Below are positions 28,523 through 38,999 of a stretch of 64,000 nucleotides of DNA, piece after piece; within the stretch, counting starts at the first letter, position 1, and each line of letters starts with the position of its first letter. Origin of the DNA: an uncultured Lachnospira sp. (lineage in GTDB: Bacteria; Bacillota; Clostridia; Lachnospirales; Lachnospiraceae); NCBI GenBank assembly GCA_944381165.1, contig CALWKC010000007.1:29656-93655 (forward strand), written 5' to 3'. A program made the position numbers and the translations under genes. The notes beneath the pieces are model-generated. The model saw only the letters and a list, made by a program, of their open reading frames with translations. It was not told the origin of the DNA and made no database searches.

Positions 28523-30574
28523 TTAAGTTTCTGCTTCCTCATCCTTTGGCATTTTGCTGTTCTTAAATGCCTGTGCCGCTTCAACAATCGAGTCCTTAAT
28601 ATCATCTGACAGCGTCTTATTCGTCTCAAGCTGATTTAAAATATCAGAATAATTCAGACGGAATTCAGAAAGCAGCTCATTCTGAAACGGTTTAACCTGC
28701 TTAACATCCAGGTCGCTGAAAATGTGAGCGTTTGCACAAACTAATGTTACAACCTGCTCCGCCATGCTCATCGGATAACCAAGAGGCTGTTTTAACAGCT
28801 CCATAAGCGCCTTGCCGTGAGCAAGCTGCTTCTTTGTGCTCTCGTCCAAATCCGAAGAAAACTGTGTGAACACTTCCATTTCTCTGTACTGAGCCAAATC
28901 AATACGAATACTTCCTGCCGCCTTCTTCATCGCCTTAGTCTGGGCAGCACCGCCCACACGCGATACTGAAAGGCCTACATTAACAGCCGGTCTCTGACCT
29001 GCAAAAAACAGCTCACTTTCCAGAAAAATCTGACCGTCTGTAATAGAAATTACATTTGTAGGAATATATGCCGATACGTCTCCTGCCTGAGTCTCAATAA
29101 TAGGCAGAGCCGTAATCGAGCCGCCACCCGCCTCCGGCGTAAGACGGCTTGAGCGTTCCAGCAGTCTTGAATGAAGATAAAATACATCACCCGGATACGC
29201 CTCTCGTCCCGGAGACCGTTCCAGCAGCAGCGAAATAGCACGGTATGCAACCGCGTGCTTTGAAAGGTCATCATATACAATCAATACATCCTTGCCCTGA
29301 TACATAAAGTACTCTGCAAGCGCCGTTCCCGAATAAGGAGCAATATACTGTAAAGGCGCCGGGTCAGAGGCTGTTGCCGACACGATTATGGTGTATTCCA
29401 TCGCCCCGCTTTTCTTCAGCGTATTAACCAGCTTGGCAATAGTAGATGCCTTCTGTCCGATAGCCACATAAATACATATGACATCCTTACCCTTCTGGTT
29501 AATAATTGTGTCCATAGCAATAGATGTCTTACCTGTCTGACGGTCTCCGATAATGAGCTCTCTCTGACCGCGTCCTATCGGAAACATTGAATCTATTGAT
29601 AGAATACCTGTCTCCATAGGAACTGATACCGACTTTCTGTCAACAATGCTCGGCGCAGGAAATTCAATCGGTCTGAAGCCCGCAGACTCAATGTCACCCT
29701 GACCGTCAAGCGGAGCTCCCAGCGCGTCTACTATTCTTCCCTTAAATGCGTCGCCTACCGGAATACCAGCCATCTTGCCTGTGCGGACAACTCTTGTACC
29801 CTCTTTAATCTCTGTGTCCCTGCCGAAAAGTATAACACCTATCTCATCTCTTCTGACATCCTGCACCATACCCTTTACGCCGCAGTCAAATACAACAATC
29901 TCGCCGTAAAACGCATGGTCAATTCCGTCAACGTTGGCAATTCCGTCGCCGACCCAATTAACAACACCTATTTCCTTATTCTTGGCCTCAAGCTCGAAAT
30001 CAGCAATCTCGCTTCTGAGAATTGAAATAATTCCCTCTTCGCTGAATGTAGTATTTCTTGAAGAATTTACCGCCCTGGCAATAGTATTCCGGAGCTGTTC
30101 AATTCTTCCGCGCTCACTCCAGTCATACTCCTTTGTGCCTACTCTTAAAATAAACCCGCTGTTTAAAGATTTATCCTCTTTACACTCAAGCTTAATATCA
30201 GAACTATGAAATTCCTTTTCAAGAAAATTCTTTATTCCCTCAAGCTGTTCGTCAGTAGGAGGCGTAACATAGAGTAACTGTGCCTGATCAGCCTCTGACT
30301 GAGGTGTTTTTCCGAGTTCTTCATAAGCATCACAAATCTCATCGAACAGCCTGAAATCCATGTTGTCACATAAAATTTTCAAAAAATCTCTTATTTCCTT
30401 AGGAAATACTCTGTCAATAACCAGGTGTTTTTTCTCAACAGACACGGTCGGATTTTCAAATTCCGAGCGAACCTGCGGCACAGCTTCAAGAATATCTTTA
30501 ACCTGCAAAAGCAATTCCTTTGGAGTTTCCGTTTTGCGCAATCCTGACGCATAATCAATAGCTGCCTGTGTCAC
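28523..30574 (-). CDS. atpA: Fused ATP synthase delta-alpha subunit (AtpH-AtpA)
   Basis: One uninterrupted 683-residue reading frame holds a complete delta-like domain (1 to about 175) followed by a complete alpha subunit (about 176-683). The delta part shows the family C-terminal pattern [20 protein letters not shown]. The alpha part opens with [17 protein letters not shown], where alpha subunits normally start, and has [15 protein letters not shown], the P-loop [13 protein letters not shown] and the [18 protein letters not shown] stretch. Delta normally binds the N-termini of the three alpha subunits at the top of F1, so a fusion would place one delta per alpha unless processed. The start is a GTG overlapping the atpF stop, with AGGTGA upstream. 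No separate atpH exists in the operon. Confidence 0.93.
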   Translation of the reverse strand: MTQAAIDYASGLRKTETPKELLLQVKDILEAVPQVRSEFENPTVSVEKKHLVIDRVFPKEIRDFLKILCDNMDFRLFDEICDAYEELGKTPQSEADQAQLLYVTPPTDEQLEGIKNFLEKEFHSSDIKLECKEDKSLNSGFILRVGTKEYDWSERGRIEQLRNTIARAVNSSRNTTFSEEGIISILRSEIADFELEAKNKEIGVVNWVGDGIANVDGIDHAFYGEIVVFDCGVKGMVQDVRRDEIGVILFGRDTEIKEGTRVVRTGKMAGIPVGDAFKGRIVDALGAPLDGQGDIESAGFRPIEFPAPSIVDRKSVSVPMETGILSIDSMFPIGRGQRELIIGDRQTGKTSIAMDTIINQKGKDVICIYVAIGQKASTIAKLVNTLKKSGAMEYTIIVSATASDPAPLQYIAPYSGTALAEYFMYQGKDVLIVYDDLSKHAVAYRAISLLLERSPGREAYPGDVFYLHSRLLERSSRLTPEAGGGSITALPIIETQAGDVSAYIPTNVISITDGQIFLESELFFAGQRPAVNVGLSVSRVGGAAQTKAMKKAAGSIRIDLAQYREMEVFTQFSSDLDESTKKQLAHGKALMELLKQPLGYPMSMAEQVVTLVCANAHIFSDLDVKQVKPFQNELLSEFRLNYSDILNQLETNKTLSDDIKDSIVEAAQAFKNSKMPKDEEAET

Positions 30575-31056
30575 TGTCTATCACCTGCTTTATCTAAAAA
30601 TTCGTTGTAAAGGGAACTGTCGACATCTGAACCCTTTTTTTCTCCCACAACTTTTACCGCTGCACTTACAACCATATCCGCAATTTCCTTCTCAGCCTTC
30701 TTTAAAATCTGAAGCTTCTGATTTTGTGCTTCTACGGCTGCATCATCCTTAATCTGCTTTGCCTTATCCTGTGCATCCGTGACAATTCTGTGGTACTCTG
30801 CGTCTGCTTTCCTTCTTGTCTCCTGCAAGGTCTTGGTCTTTTCCTCCTCGGCACTTGCAATAGACTGTTCGTACTGCAGCTTCAAACCGTCAGCCTCCGC
30901 TTTTTTGGCTGCGGCCTCCTCAAACTGTCTGTCAGCCTCCTGCTGTCTCGCAGCAATAATTTTCTGAACAGGTTTAAACAAAAATATTCTCATTAAAACG
31001 AAAAGCAGTAAAAGATTTATTACGGTAAATAAGAAATTCCAATCTAAACGGAGCAT
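30571..31056 (-). CDS. atpF: ATP synthase Fo b subunit
   Basis: The 161-residue protein has one N-terminal membrane helix (about 8-26, [18 protein letters not shown]) and a long charged coiled coil ([20 protein letters not shown]), as expected of the peripheral stalk. It overlaps the start of the fused delta-alpha gene by four bases (GTGA), which couples synthesis of stalk and F1 parts. The ATG follows AGGTTGGTAAA. Confidence 0.95.
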   Translation of the reverse strand: MLRLDWNFLFTVINLLLLFVLMRIFLFKPVQKIIAARQQEADRQFEEAAAKKAEADGLKLQYEQSIASAEEEKTKTLQETRRKADAEYHRIVTDAQDKAKQIKDDAAVEAQNQKLQILKKAEKEIADMVVSAAVKVVGEKKGSDVDSSLYNEFLDKAGDRQ

Positions 31057-31078
31057 TTTACCAACCTGCCTTTCAAAA

Positions 31079-31342
<264 letters not shown>

Positions 31343-31398
31343 TTACATTTGCCGTCTTTTTGTTTAAATTCTTTCTAAAAATGATAAAAATGCCAAGC

Positions 31399-32085
31399 CT
31401 ACTCAACTGCCTCTTTAATATACAGAGACGTTAAAAATACAAAGACATATGCCTGAAGCAGACCGTCAAAAATATCAAAGTACAGGCAGAATACTGCCGG
31501 AACAATGACCGGGACAACCATCTTTAAAAGCTCCATAATTACAAAAGAGCCCAGCACGTTGCCGAAAAGTCGCATACACAGCGACAGCGGTCTTGTAAAA
31601 ACTTCAAGAATATTGATTGGTGTAACAATAGCTATAGGCTCTGTAAACTTATGCAGCCATTTTTTTACACCCCTCTGATATATGCCCGCAGCTTCTACTA
31701 AAACGATACTCATGATTGCCAATGCTGCCGTGACATTCAAATCCTTTGTAGGGGACTTAAAGCCGAACAGACCTATAATATTGGCGATTCCTATGTACAC
31801 AAGCACTGTTGCCAGATAAGGCGCATATCGCTTTCCCTCAGACCCCGTCATATCCTCAACCATTCCTGTCAGCTTGGTAACAATCGTCTCAGCTACTGCC
31901 TGACGCTTACTGATGTGATCAACACGAAGATTCCTTGTCAGAATAAATGCCGCAAGCACCAAAACTGCCATGATAATCCACGTTACGACAACGGATTCCG
32001 CCACATCAATACCTCCGAAAATCGGTATTGTAAAAACCGTCTCACACTCCAGCTCCTTCATCAGAGTCTCTGTCAAATTGCCCAT
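31399..32085 (-). CDS. atpB: ATP synthase Fo a subunit
   Basis: The 228-residue membrane protein has the conserved Arg of the proton channel in RPLSLCMRLFGNVLGS and the C-terminal helix YVFVFLTSLYIKEA. The ATG is placed where a full AGGAGGTGA lies 11 bases upstream; a longer frame begins with a TTG. It is the first gene of the operon; atpI is absent. A promoter is visible at 32133-32161. Confidence 0.95.
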   Translation of the reverse strand: MGNLTETLMKELECETVFTIPIFGGIDVAESVVVTWIIMAVLVLAAFILTRNLRVDHISKRQAVAETIVTKLTGMVEDMTGSEGKRYAPYLATVLVYIGIANIIGLFGFKSPTKDLNVTAALAIMSIVLVEAAGIYQRGVKKWLHKFTEPIAIVTPINILEVFTRPLSLCMRLFGNVLGSFVIMELLKMVVPVIVPAVFCLYFDIFDGLLQAYVFVFLTSLYIKEAVE

Positions 32086-32132
32086 GTGTTTTATCACCTC
32101 CTGATTGTAATATATTACATCCAATCGACGTT

Positions 32133-32161
32133 ACTATACATCCGCCCCAAATTAATTACAA
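32133..32161 (-). promoter_or_regulatory. Promoter of the atp operon
   Basis: On the minus strand TTGTAA (32156-32161) and TATAGT (32133-32138) are 17 bp apart, about 50 bp upstream of atpB. Confidence 0.6.
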
Positions 32162-32293
32162 GTCTTTTTTATACATATTAAAAAATTTTTAATATTTAAA
32201 AAAGTTTTTGTGAAATATATATTAATTCTTCGGAATACAGCAAAATTTTTTGTCTATTTTTATGTAAAAAAGAATTTACAAAATTTATGCTTC

Positions 32294-32322
32294 TTGATTT
32301 CATACTGCCGCTGTGATAATAT
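32294..32322 (+). promoter_or_regulatory. Promoter of the hemerythrin gene
   Basis: TTGATT (32294-32299) and TAATAT (32317-32322) are 17 bp apart, about 75 bp upstream of the ATG. Confidence 0.55.
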
Positions 32323-32398
32323 GAAACAAGCAGCAGAATACAGTTTATTTATGTACAGAATTACACTTAAACAATATTTTAATGGAGGTATATTTACT

Positions 32399-32821
32399 AT
32401 GCTTATCGAATTTGACGATACATTAATAACAGGAAATGATACTATTGACTCTCAGCACAAAGAACTGATCGAAAAAATCAGCAACCTTGTCTCAAGCTGC
32501 GAGGATGGCTCAGGAAAGGTCAAGGCTATACAGATGCTTGACTACTTAAGTGAATACACGGATTTCCACTTTTCTGAAGAGGAAAAGCTCCAGACTGATT
32601 CAGGCTACCCGGAACTGGAGCAGCACAAGAAAAAACACACTGAATTTAAGACTGCTATAGAAGAACTCTATGATATGCTTGAAGAGTCAGAGGGACCTAC
32701 CGAAGAATTTGTCGCACAGGTCCAGAAAAATGTTGTAGACTGGCTGTTCAACCACATTAAGACTTTTGACCGCTCTGTGGCTGAGTATATTAATATGCGC
32801 GGAAACAGCGAGCGCCTTTAA
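32399..32821 (+). CDS. Bacteriohemerythrin
   Basis: The 140-residue four-helix protein keeps the di-iron ligands of hemerythrins in order: IDSQHKELI, the H/E pair in DFHFSEEEKL, HKKKHTEF and the last-helix HIKTFD. These proteins bind O2 or store iron and may guard anaerobes against oxygen. A GGAGG ten bases upstream sets the start; a longer open frame before it is only leader. The gene stands alone between its own promoter and a strong terminator. Confidence 0.93.
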   Translation: MLIEFDDTLITGNDTIDSQHKELIEKISNLVSSCEDGSGKVKAIQMLDYLSEYTDFHFSEEEKLQTDSGYPELEQHKKKHTEFKTAIEELYDMLEESEGPTEEFVAQVQKNVVDWLFNHIKTFDRSVAEYINMRGNSERL

Positions 32822-32836
32822 TTTAAGAACAAAGAT

Positions 32837-32877
32837 TTCGCCCGCAAACTCCTTCGCGAGGCGCGGATTCCTAAGAA
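32837..32877 (+). repeat. 41-bp dispersed repeat, copy B
   Basis: This copy matches 23003-23043 at 35 of 41 positions. It lies just behind the hemerythrin stop codon and four bases before the terminator. The H2 hairpin partner seen beside copy A is absent here. Confidence 0.75.
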
Positions 32878-32880
32878 AAT

Positions 32881-32930
32881 AAAAAAGAGCCATAGGTCAG
32901 ACTTTCAGGTCTGTCTTATGGCTCTTTTTT
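32881..32930. terminator. Bidirectional terminator between hemerythrin and ABC genes
   Basis: A long stem (AGAGCCATA pairs with TATGGCTCT, with CAGAC/GTCTG inside) is flanked by six A on one side and six T on the other, so it can stop both the plus-strand hemerythrin transcript and the minus-strand ABC operon. Confidence 0.85.
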
Positions 32931-32965
32931 ATACGGGCAACCTGTCAGGCACAAGTGCCTGCATT

Positions 32966-34114
32966 TTATGCTATTTTTCTCTTTCTTCTTGCACATATAT
33001 TCGAGAACAGAATAAACGCTGCACAAAACAGCACAAGCACTCCCATATTTACCAATATCGGCTTAAGCGTATTAAAGTCAAAAACTTCTATTGTCTTTGT
33101 CAGCTCATTATTCTGAATATACCAGTATGCCGGCAGAACATGGGCAGCATTTACTATTGACTGCGGAAGCCATTCTATCGGTACAAACGCTCCGCACAAA
33201 AAGCTTGAGCCAAGCGCAAACACATTTACAATACCGTTTACAGCGTTTTTATTATTTACAAGGCTTCCTATAAAGAATGCTATTGTAAGTGCGCATATCG
33301 CAAACAAGAATGAATTAATTATATAAATTAATCCCTGAAAACTAAACATCACCTTTCCGATAAAAATAAAACTTAAAAGCACATAAAACAGCCAGAGGCT
33401 CACGGCAAACACCCCGTTTGAAAGCATAAGAATACTGTTGTGCTTCTTGTAATTCATACTGCTTACCGTAATTCTTTTTTTGATTTTTTCTTCATTGAAG
33501 CTGGAAAGTATTAAACAAATAACATAAATTGCCCCTGCAAGCAGGCTGTAGCTTGCAAAGTTATAATATAAAGTCGCTCTCGACAGACCGCCCGAATCCA
33601 GCTGTGATGTAAGCTCTGCCTTCACATTGCTTTCCAGAGATAAATTAATTTTATTTATAATTTCATCTTCGTCCCGCATTTCATCTGCATAAATATTCTG
33701 TATCTTTATATATCTTGAAAGCAGCATTTCAGCAAAGCTTGCCCCTGCACTCTGCGTGCTCTTAACCTCTATCCGGGGATTTTGTCCGTCAAGCACGTTT
33801 TTGCCATAGTTCTCAGGTATGTAAATAACATAGTCTGCATCTCTGTAAAACAGCGCGTCATCGACAGCCTCCTCATCATTTTTTACATCTATGCTCTCAC
33901 AGTTATCTTCCATATATCTGACAAGATTTTCAGTCAGAACAGAGCCCTTATCACCGTTTACTATCAATATGTCCGGCCTGCTTGCCGTAAACTCCGAGGT
34001 ACTGTCGCCGGCCTGCATATTAAACACTCCGAACACCAGCAGAATGACAGTATACATTATAACCACAAATTTCAGTTTATTAAGTACCTTTAAAAATGTC
34101 TTAAATACTGTCAT
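32966..34114 (-). CDS. ABC-2 type transporter permease
   Basis: The 382-residue protein has an N-terminal membrane helix, a long extracytoplasmic loop (about 35-190) and five or so C-terminal helices, the YhgE/ABC-2 layout of bacterial exporters. Segments such as FLFAICALTIAFFIGSLVNN and GAFVPIEWLPQSI are typical of the family. It overlaps the preceding permease by 14 bp and has AGGAGG seven bases before its ATG. It is the second permease of a heterodimeric exporter; the cargo is unknown. Confidence 0.9.
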   Translation of the reverse strand: MTVFKTFLKVLNKLKFVVIMYTVILLVFGVFNMQAGDSTSEFTASRPDILIVNGDKGSVLTENLVRYMEDNCESIDVKNDEEAVDDALFYRDADYVIYIPENYGKNVLDGQNPRIEVKSTQSAGASFAEMLLSRYIKIQNIYADEMRDEDEIINKINLSLESNVKAELTSQLDSGGLSRATLYYNFASYSLLAGAIYVICLILSSFNEEKIKKRITVSSMNYKKHNSILMLSNGVFAVSLWLFYVLLSFIFIGKVMFSFQGLIYIINSFLFAICALTIAFFIGSLVNNKNAVNGIVNVFALGSSFLCGAFVPIEWLPQSIVNAAHVLPAYWYIQNNELTKTIEVFDFNTLKPILVNMGVLVLFCAAFILFSNICARRKRKIA

Positions 34115-35282
34115 ATTTCTGCCTCCTTAGCCCCCTTACTGATAAAAGCAGCATGACAAGCGAAAATACAAGCAGAGCTGCAACATTAACAAAATATCTG
34201 TCATACGTGTCATAATAATACAGCGAATAAAAACCGTCCGTAATCATCGCGGCGGGATTAATTTTACCCAGAAACGGCATATTCTTATCTACAATATATT
34301 TCATGGTAATCCCCATCATCCCCGACAAAAAGCAGCAAAACATCGTAATGCCTATAAGCACGCCCGTCTTTGTGTTTTCATTGGATTTAATAAGCGCCGC
34401 AACTGCAATTCCAAGCGAAAGCCCTGCAAGACTTCCCGCAAGGGCAAGAACTATAATCAGAGCCAGATTGTCTCCGTAATCTACCTTAAGCACAAATATT
34501 GTATACACAAATAATATTGAAAGACCTATAAGCTGTATAATATACCCTGCAAGCAGGCTTGAAATCAGCACCTTTCCCTTGCTCACAGGAGTCACCGCCG
34601 TCCTTTTTCCCTTATCTCCCATGTTCGGCAAATTATTGTTTACTGCGCACATTCCTATAATTCCGCCATACAGGCAGGTCATAGCAATTAGCGTATAAAA
34701 CTCTATCATCGTGTAGCTCAGATTTTTATTCGATACGTCTTTTAAGCTCACCTCGTTGTCCTGCACTCTTTCAAGCGCACTGAGATAAATATTTTTATAA
34801 TCTGGCGAAAAGTTCCCTGCCGCTACCTCAGCGGCAATTTCTTCCTCAGCCAAAGTATTTACAGTATTTCCGGTCTGTATTATTTCCTCTGTAACATACT
34901 GAAATATAGTTTCATTAATACCGTTTTGCTTAACGACAATTTTCGGCTCGTCCCCATCCATCAGAAGATAACCTGAAATATCCTCACTTTCCAGAAGTTC
35001 CTCCGCTTTATCCTCGCTCACATAAACAATATCAAAAATTCTTTCGCTGTCTTTCTCATCACCGAGAGTATCAAAAGCCTCTTTTAAAATCTCATTATCT
35101 TTAAAGCTCTGATTGTCGACAACAGCAATATCAATCAGATTTAATTTTTCACTGCTCTCTATATTTGAAAACGCCATTTTAAAAAGTGTTCCCAGCACAA
35201 TAGGAAATGCAAATGTCCAAAAAACCAGCATTTTGTTTCTGAATATTATCTTAAAGGTATACTTAAAATTATGTAAAAACAT
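34101..35282 (-). CDS. ABC-2 type transporter permease
   Basis: The 393-residue protein has the same layout as its partner: an N-terminal helix (NKMLVFWTFAFPIVLG), a large outer loop and a cluster of C-terminal helices, with GMMGITMKYIVDKNMPF near the end. The start codon overlaps the ATPase stop as TAATG, so translation is coupled. Together with the ATPase it forms a complete exporter of the kind used for lipids, polymers or antimicrobials. Confidence 0.9.
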   Translation of the reverse strand: MFLHNFKYTFKIIFRNKMLVFWTFAFPIVLGTLFKMAFSNIESSEKLNLIDIAVVDNQSFKDNEILKEAFDTLGDEKDSERIFDIVYVSEDKAEELLESEDISGYLLMDGDEPKIVVKQNGINETIFQYVTEEIIQTGNTVNTLAEEEIAAEVAAGNFSPDYKNIYLSALERVQDNEVSLKDVSNKNLSYTMIEFYTLIAMTCLYGGIIGMCAVNNNLPNMGDKGKRTAVTPVSKGKVLISSLLAGYIIQLIGLSILFVYTIFVLKVDYGDNLALIIVLALAGSLAGLSLGIAVAALIKSNENTKTGVLIGITMFCCFLSGMMGITMKYIVDKNMPFLGKINPAAMITDGFYSLYYYDTYDRYFVNVAALLVFSLVMLLLSVRGLRRQKYDSI

Positions 35283-36226
35283 TAATCTCTAAGCTCCTTT
35301 CCCGTCAATTCAAGAAATACATCATTAAGCGTCGGTCTTTCGGAAAAAATCTTATTATATACAACTCCTTCTCTGCTCATAAAATCAATAAGTGCGCCGA
35401 AATTGTTTTGTCCCTTTTTATAGGTGATAACAAGAGTGTTGCCGATATAATCGGCAGTATCAACATTCTCTGCACTTTTTACAGCTTCAATTATCTCCGG
35501 CTTTAAATTATTTATCTCAACGGTTACCTTCTCTTCTATAGACGCCAGTTCCTTCAACTCATCCGCGCTGCCCTGAGCAATTATTTTTCCCTTGTCAAGA
35601 ATGATAATTCTGTCGCAGAGAAGCTCCGCCTCCTCCATATAATGTGTCGTATAGCAAATTGTGGCCCCTTCATCCCTGAGCTTTTTTATCCCGTCAAGAA
35701 TATTGTTTCTGCTCTGCGGGTCAACCGCAACTGTAGGCTCATCAAGGAATATAAGCGAAGGCTTATGAGCGATACCGCACGCTATATTGAGTCTCCTCAA
35801 AAGTCCTCCTGAAAGCTGCTTAGGATAGAATTTTTTAAACTCCCCCAGGCCTGCCAGCTTTATCGCATCATCAATGCATTTTTTTCTAGTTGCTTTATCC
35901 TTAATATAAAGTCCGCAGAAATAGTCTATATTTTCATATACCGTTAATTCCTCAAAGACAGCTACCTCCTGAAAAATCACCCCAATATTTCTTTTTATAT
36001 CATAAGCATCAGGGCTCATTTCTTCTCCGAATATCTTAATACTTCCGCTGCTGAATTTAAGGAGAGATAAAATGCAGTTAATTGTCGTTGACTTACCGCT
36101 TCCATTCGGACCCAAAAGTCCCAATATCTCTCCCTTTTTAACCTCAAACGACAAATTATCCACAGCCCTGAGGTTATTATATTCCTTAGTTAAGCCCTTT
36201 ACCTCGATAACATATTTATTATCCAT
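35282..36226 (-). CDS. ABC transporter ATP-binding protein
   Basis: The 314-residue ATPase has Walker A GPNGSGKST, the Q-loop in VIFQEVAVFEEL, signature LSGGLLRRLNIA, Walker B LIFLDEPTVAVD and the switch His in CYTTHYMEEAE. A C-terminal extension of about 80 residues is typical of DrrA-type export ATPases. It is the first gene of a three-gene operon with two ABC-2 permeases. The spacing of GGGAG to the ATG is rather long at 14 bases. Confidence 0.95.
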   Translation of the reverse strand: MDNKYVIEVKGLTKEYNNLRAVDNLSFEVKKGEILGLLGPNGSGKSTTINCILSLLKFSSGSIKIFGEEMSPDAYDIKRNIGVIFQEVAVFEELTVYENIDYFCGLYIKDKATRKKCIDDAIKLAGLGEFKKFYPKQLSGGLLRRLNIACGIAHKPSLIFLDEPTVAVDPQSRNNILDGIKKLRDEGATICYTTHYMEEAELLCDRIIILDKGKIIAQGSADELKELASIEEKVTVEINNLKPEIIEAVKSAENVDTADYIGNTLVITYKKGQNNFGALIDFMSREGVVYNKIFSERPTLNDVFLELTGKELRD

Positions 36227-36276
36227 AATGCTTGTTTTTCTCCCGTATTTATCTCATATTTTATATATCTTTTATT

Positions 36277-36305
36277 AAGATACATGTTATTTACCATATT
36301 GTCAA
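36277..36305 (-). promoter_or_regulatory. Promoter of the ABC exporter operon
   Basis: On the minus strand a perfect TTGACA (36300-36305) is followed after 17 bp by TATCTT (36277-36282), about 50 bp upstream of the ATPase gene. Confidence 0.6.
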
Positions 36306-36378
36306 TATTCATAAAATTACAGAGTTGAAACAAGACATGCTTATTTTTTGTTATTGATGCCTCTGAGCTCAGCTTCAT

Positions 36379-38751
36379 TTACTTAACCGTATTTTCCCCA
36401 ACATTATACTTCTTTTTTACATCCGAACGTTCCCCGCCGCCTGTAAAAAGAGAAATCACAGAAATAGAGACAACTGAAACCGCCGCTCCCGTTATTATAT
36501 AATTTCTCATCGCCGATGTTACCGCGCTTATCTCAAAAAGCGAAGGCAGTATCGCAAGAGCCGCAAACGTGCCTATAACCATAGTTACACATATGAAGAC
36601 TCTGAGCATATTAAACGGAACACAGCTTTTTATAACAGCCGCCATTGAAATCAAAATAAGAAGCATATACATAACCGTTCTGCTCTGCTGTGCTCCAAAC
36701 GGAGATGACAGGCTCACTCCTGCAATCATTGCCGCTGCCGTGAGGCCAAAAGGCAGGGCATTCAGAAGCGCTGTCTTTAAAAAGCTTCCCGTTATTTTTC
36801 TAGTATCAGATTCGAAAATTGTCAAAAACGACGGATACGCTTCTATACAAGCATCTATAAGCGTTATCTGTATCGGTATAAACGGAAAAGAAGTGTTTGT
36901 GAGCACACACAGCAGGGATACAATCACAGAGTAAATTGTTTTTATAAAAAACACACTCGCTGTTCTTGTGACATTGTTTACTACCTTTCTCCCCTCCATT
37001 ACTACCTGCGGCAGATTTGTAAAATCAGAATTCAAAAGCACTACCTGCGCAATCTGCCTGCTCGCATCGCTTCCGTCGGCTACGGCAATAGAACAGTCCG
37101 CCTCTCTTAATGCCAGCAGGTCATTCACCCCGTCGCCTGTCATGGCAACCTTATGCCCCTGTCTCTTAAACGCTTTTACAAGCTCCTGTTTCTGTTTCGG
37201 AGTGACTCTCGCAAAAACCGAATATTCCTCACAAATTCTGTCATAGTCCGTTTTTTTGCTGCACGCTGATAAATCGACTGCATTTCTCCAGTTTTCAAGA
37301 CCTGCTCTCTTTGCAATCATTGACACTGTCTTTATATGGTCACCTGATATAACCTTTACGTCAACTCCTTCTTTCTTAAAAAATTCCAGAGTTTTTTTTG
37401 TATTATTCCTTATAGTGTCTTCAAGCACAACAAAGTAAATCGGCTTTATTGCAGCGGGAAGCTCTTTGTCATTTTTCCATATTTTTTCAGTATATCCGAT
37501 AACAATAAGCCTGCGTCCCATATCCAGCTCACGCTCCATTTCATAAGGCAGATGACCGTGCAGCAGTCTTTCAGGCGCTCCCACAAACACGCTGCCAGCC
37601 TCATTGAAACTCACGCACCCCCACTTCCTTTTTGAAGAGAAAGGAATTTTACATACCGGCTTATATGTTTTTCCCTTTATATCAAATTTTTCCTTCAGCG
37701 CCATAAATGTAGCGTTATTATCATCACAGGCTGCCAGATAAGATCTCACAAGCATATTCTCGTCTTTTTTCCCGGATTTGACATCCGAAATTTCTGCCGC
37801 ATCCGAGGCAGGAATAACCCTGCACACCTTAAGCTTTCCGTTGGTTATCGTCCCTGTCTTGTCAAGGCAAAGTGTGTCAACCCTGCTGAGCGTCTCAAGC
37901 GAATAAATATTCTGCACAAGAATTTTCATTTTTGCAAGCCTGATTACACCTGTAGCAAGCGAAACGGAAATCAGCAAAACAAGTCCTTTGGGAAGCATTC
38001 CCAAAAGTGCCGCCGACGAAGCCACCACTGAAGCATAGACTGATGACTGCCGCATCACAAATGCCTCCAGAAACAAAGCAATTCCAAGCGGGATAATCAA
38101 AATACTTGTAAAGCGGGTAACCCTGCGCATTGAGCCCAGCAGTTCTGACTGTACTTTCTTTTCTTTTTTTACCTCGTTTGCGAGCTTAGAAGCATAATTG
38201 TCATTTCCGACATGCGTAACCCTTGCATACGCACGCCCCGAAATTACAGAGCTTCCGGAATACAGCACAGCTCCGTTTTCCTTTACAACGGCATCGCTCT
38301 CTCCTGTAAGCAGAGACTCGTTTACCTCCAGCGCACCTTCAACAACCACGGCGTCATTGCAAATCTGCTTTCCGCTCTCCAATACAATAATATCGTCCAT
38401 TACAATTTCGCCGGGCTCAACCTGAAACTCTCTGTTATCCCTGCGCACACAGACGGACGGGCGATTTAATATCGAGAGCTCATCTACAAGCTTTTTCGCC
38501 TTAAACTCCTGCGCAATTCCAATCAGAATATTTAAAATTATAATTCCTATAAATATCAGGTTTGAATACGCACCAACTGCAAAAAGCATCGCCGCAATCA
38601 AAAAATTAAGAAAATTAAACAGCGTAAAAACATTTTCTTTTATAATTTTCGATTTACTTTTTGTTATCCGCTCTTCCGCCGTTTTTTCTGAACTTTGAGC
38701 CCTGCGCTTCTGCACCTCTTGTTGTGATAATCCGGATATATTTACTGCCAT
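36379..38751 (-). CDS. CtpE-like P-type cation ATPase
   Basis: The 790-residue pump has all enzymatic P-type motifs: LTGES (actuator), DKTGTITNG (phosphorylated Asp), an atypical nucleotide-binding site with VGAPERLL, and GDGVNDLLAL. The N-terminal region NVFTLFNFLNFLIAAMLF resembles the CtpE group, which exports Ca2+ or related cations. The helix-4 transport motif is PKGL where PEGL is usual. The start is placed at MAVNISG because AGGAGG lies ten bases upstream. It is a single-gene unit; substrate is inferred from resemblance only. Confidence 0.88.
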   Translation of the reverse strand: MAVNISGLSQQEVQKRRAQSSEKTAEERITKSKSKIIKENVFTLFNFLNFLIAAMLFAVGAYSNLIFIGIIILNILIGIAQEFKAKKLVDELSILNRPSVCVRRDNREFQVEPGEIVMDDIIVLESGKQICNDAVVVEGALEVNESLLTGESDAVVKENGAVLYSGSSVISGRAYARVTHVGNDNYASKLANEVKKEKKVQSELLGSMRRVTRFTSILIIPLGIALFLEAFVMRQSSVYASVVASSAALLGMLPKGLVLLISVSLATGVIRLAKMKILVQNIYSLETLSRVDTLCLDKTGTITNGKLKVCRVIPASDAAEISDVKSGKKDENMLVRSYLAACDDNNATFMALKEKFDIKGKTYKPVCKIPFSSKRKWGCVSFNEAGSVFVGAPERLLHGHLPYEMERELDMGRRLIVIGYTEKIWKNDKELPAAIKPIYFVVLEDTIRNNTKKTLEFFKKEGVDVKVISGDHIKTVSMIAKRAGLENWRNAVDLSACSKKTDYDRICEEYSVFARVTPKQKQELVKAFKRQGHKVAMTGDGVNDLLALREADCSIAVADGSDASRQIAQVVLLNSDFTNLPQVVMEGRKVVNNVTRTASVFFIKTIYSVIVSLLCVLTNTSFPFIPIQITLIDACIEAYPSFLTIFESDTRKITGSFLKTALLNALPFGLTAAAMIAGVSLSSPFGAQQSRTVMYMLLILISMAAVIKSCVPFNMLRVFICVTMVIGTFAALAILPSLFEISAVTSAMRNYIITGAAVSVVSISVISLFTGGGERSDVKKKYNVGENTVK

Positions 38752-38930
38752 AAATCTTGTGCCTCCTGACCTGCATTTTATTTCTTTTCTGCATGCTGCA
38801 AAGTCTAACACCAAATCTTAAACAATCTCACATTTAATTTTAAACAATTCCTAAACTTTTTATTCCGCCAGGCGGCAGTCAAGGACCATAACAGTATACG
38901 CTCAAAGTTTCAAATAAAACACAAAAACAA

Positions 38931-38960
38931 TCGCAGCGGCTCAATAAAAAGCCGCTGCGA
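38931..38960 (-). terminator. Terminator of the pectate lyase gene
   Basis: A perfect 11-bp stem, TCGCAGCGGCT with AGCCGCTGCGA, is followed on the minus strand by GTTTTTGTGTTT. It lies 40 bp past the stop codon. Confidence 0.8.
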
Positions 38961-38999
38961 CCGTAAAAACTAAATATTCAACAAATATTATTATTGTAT

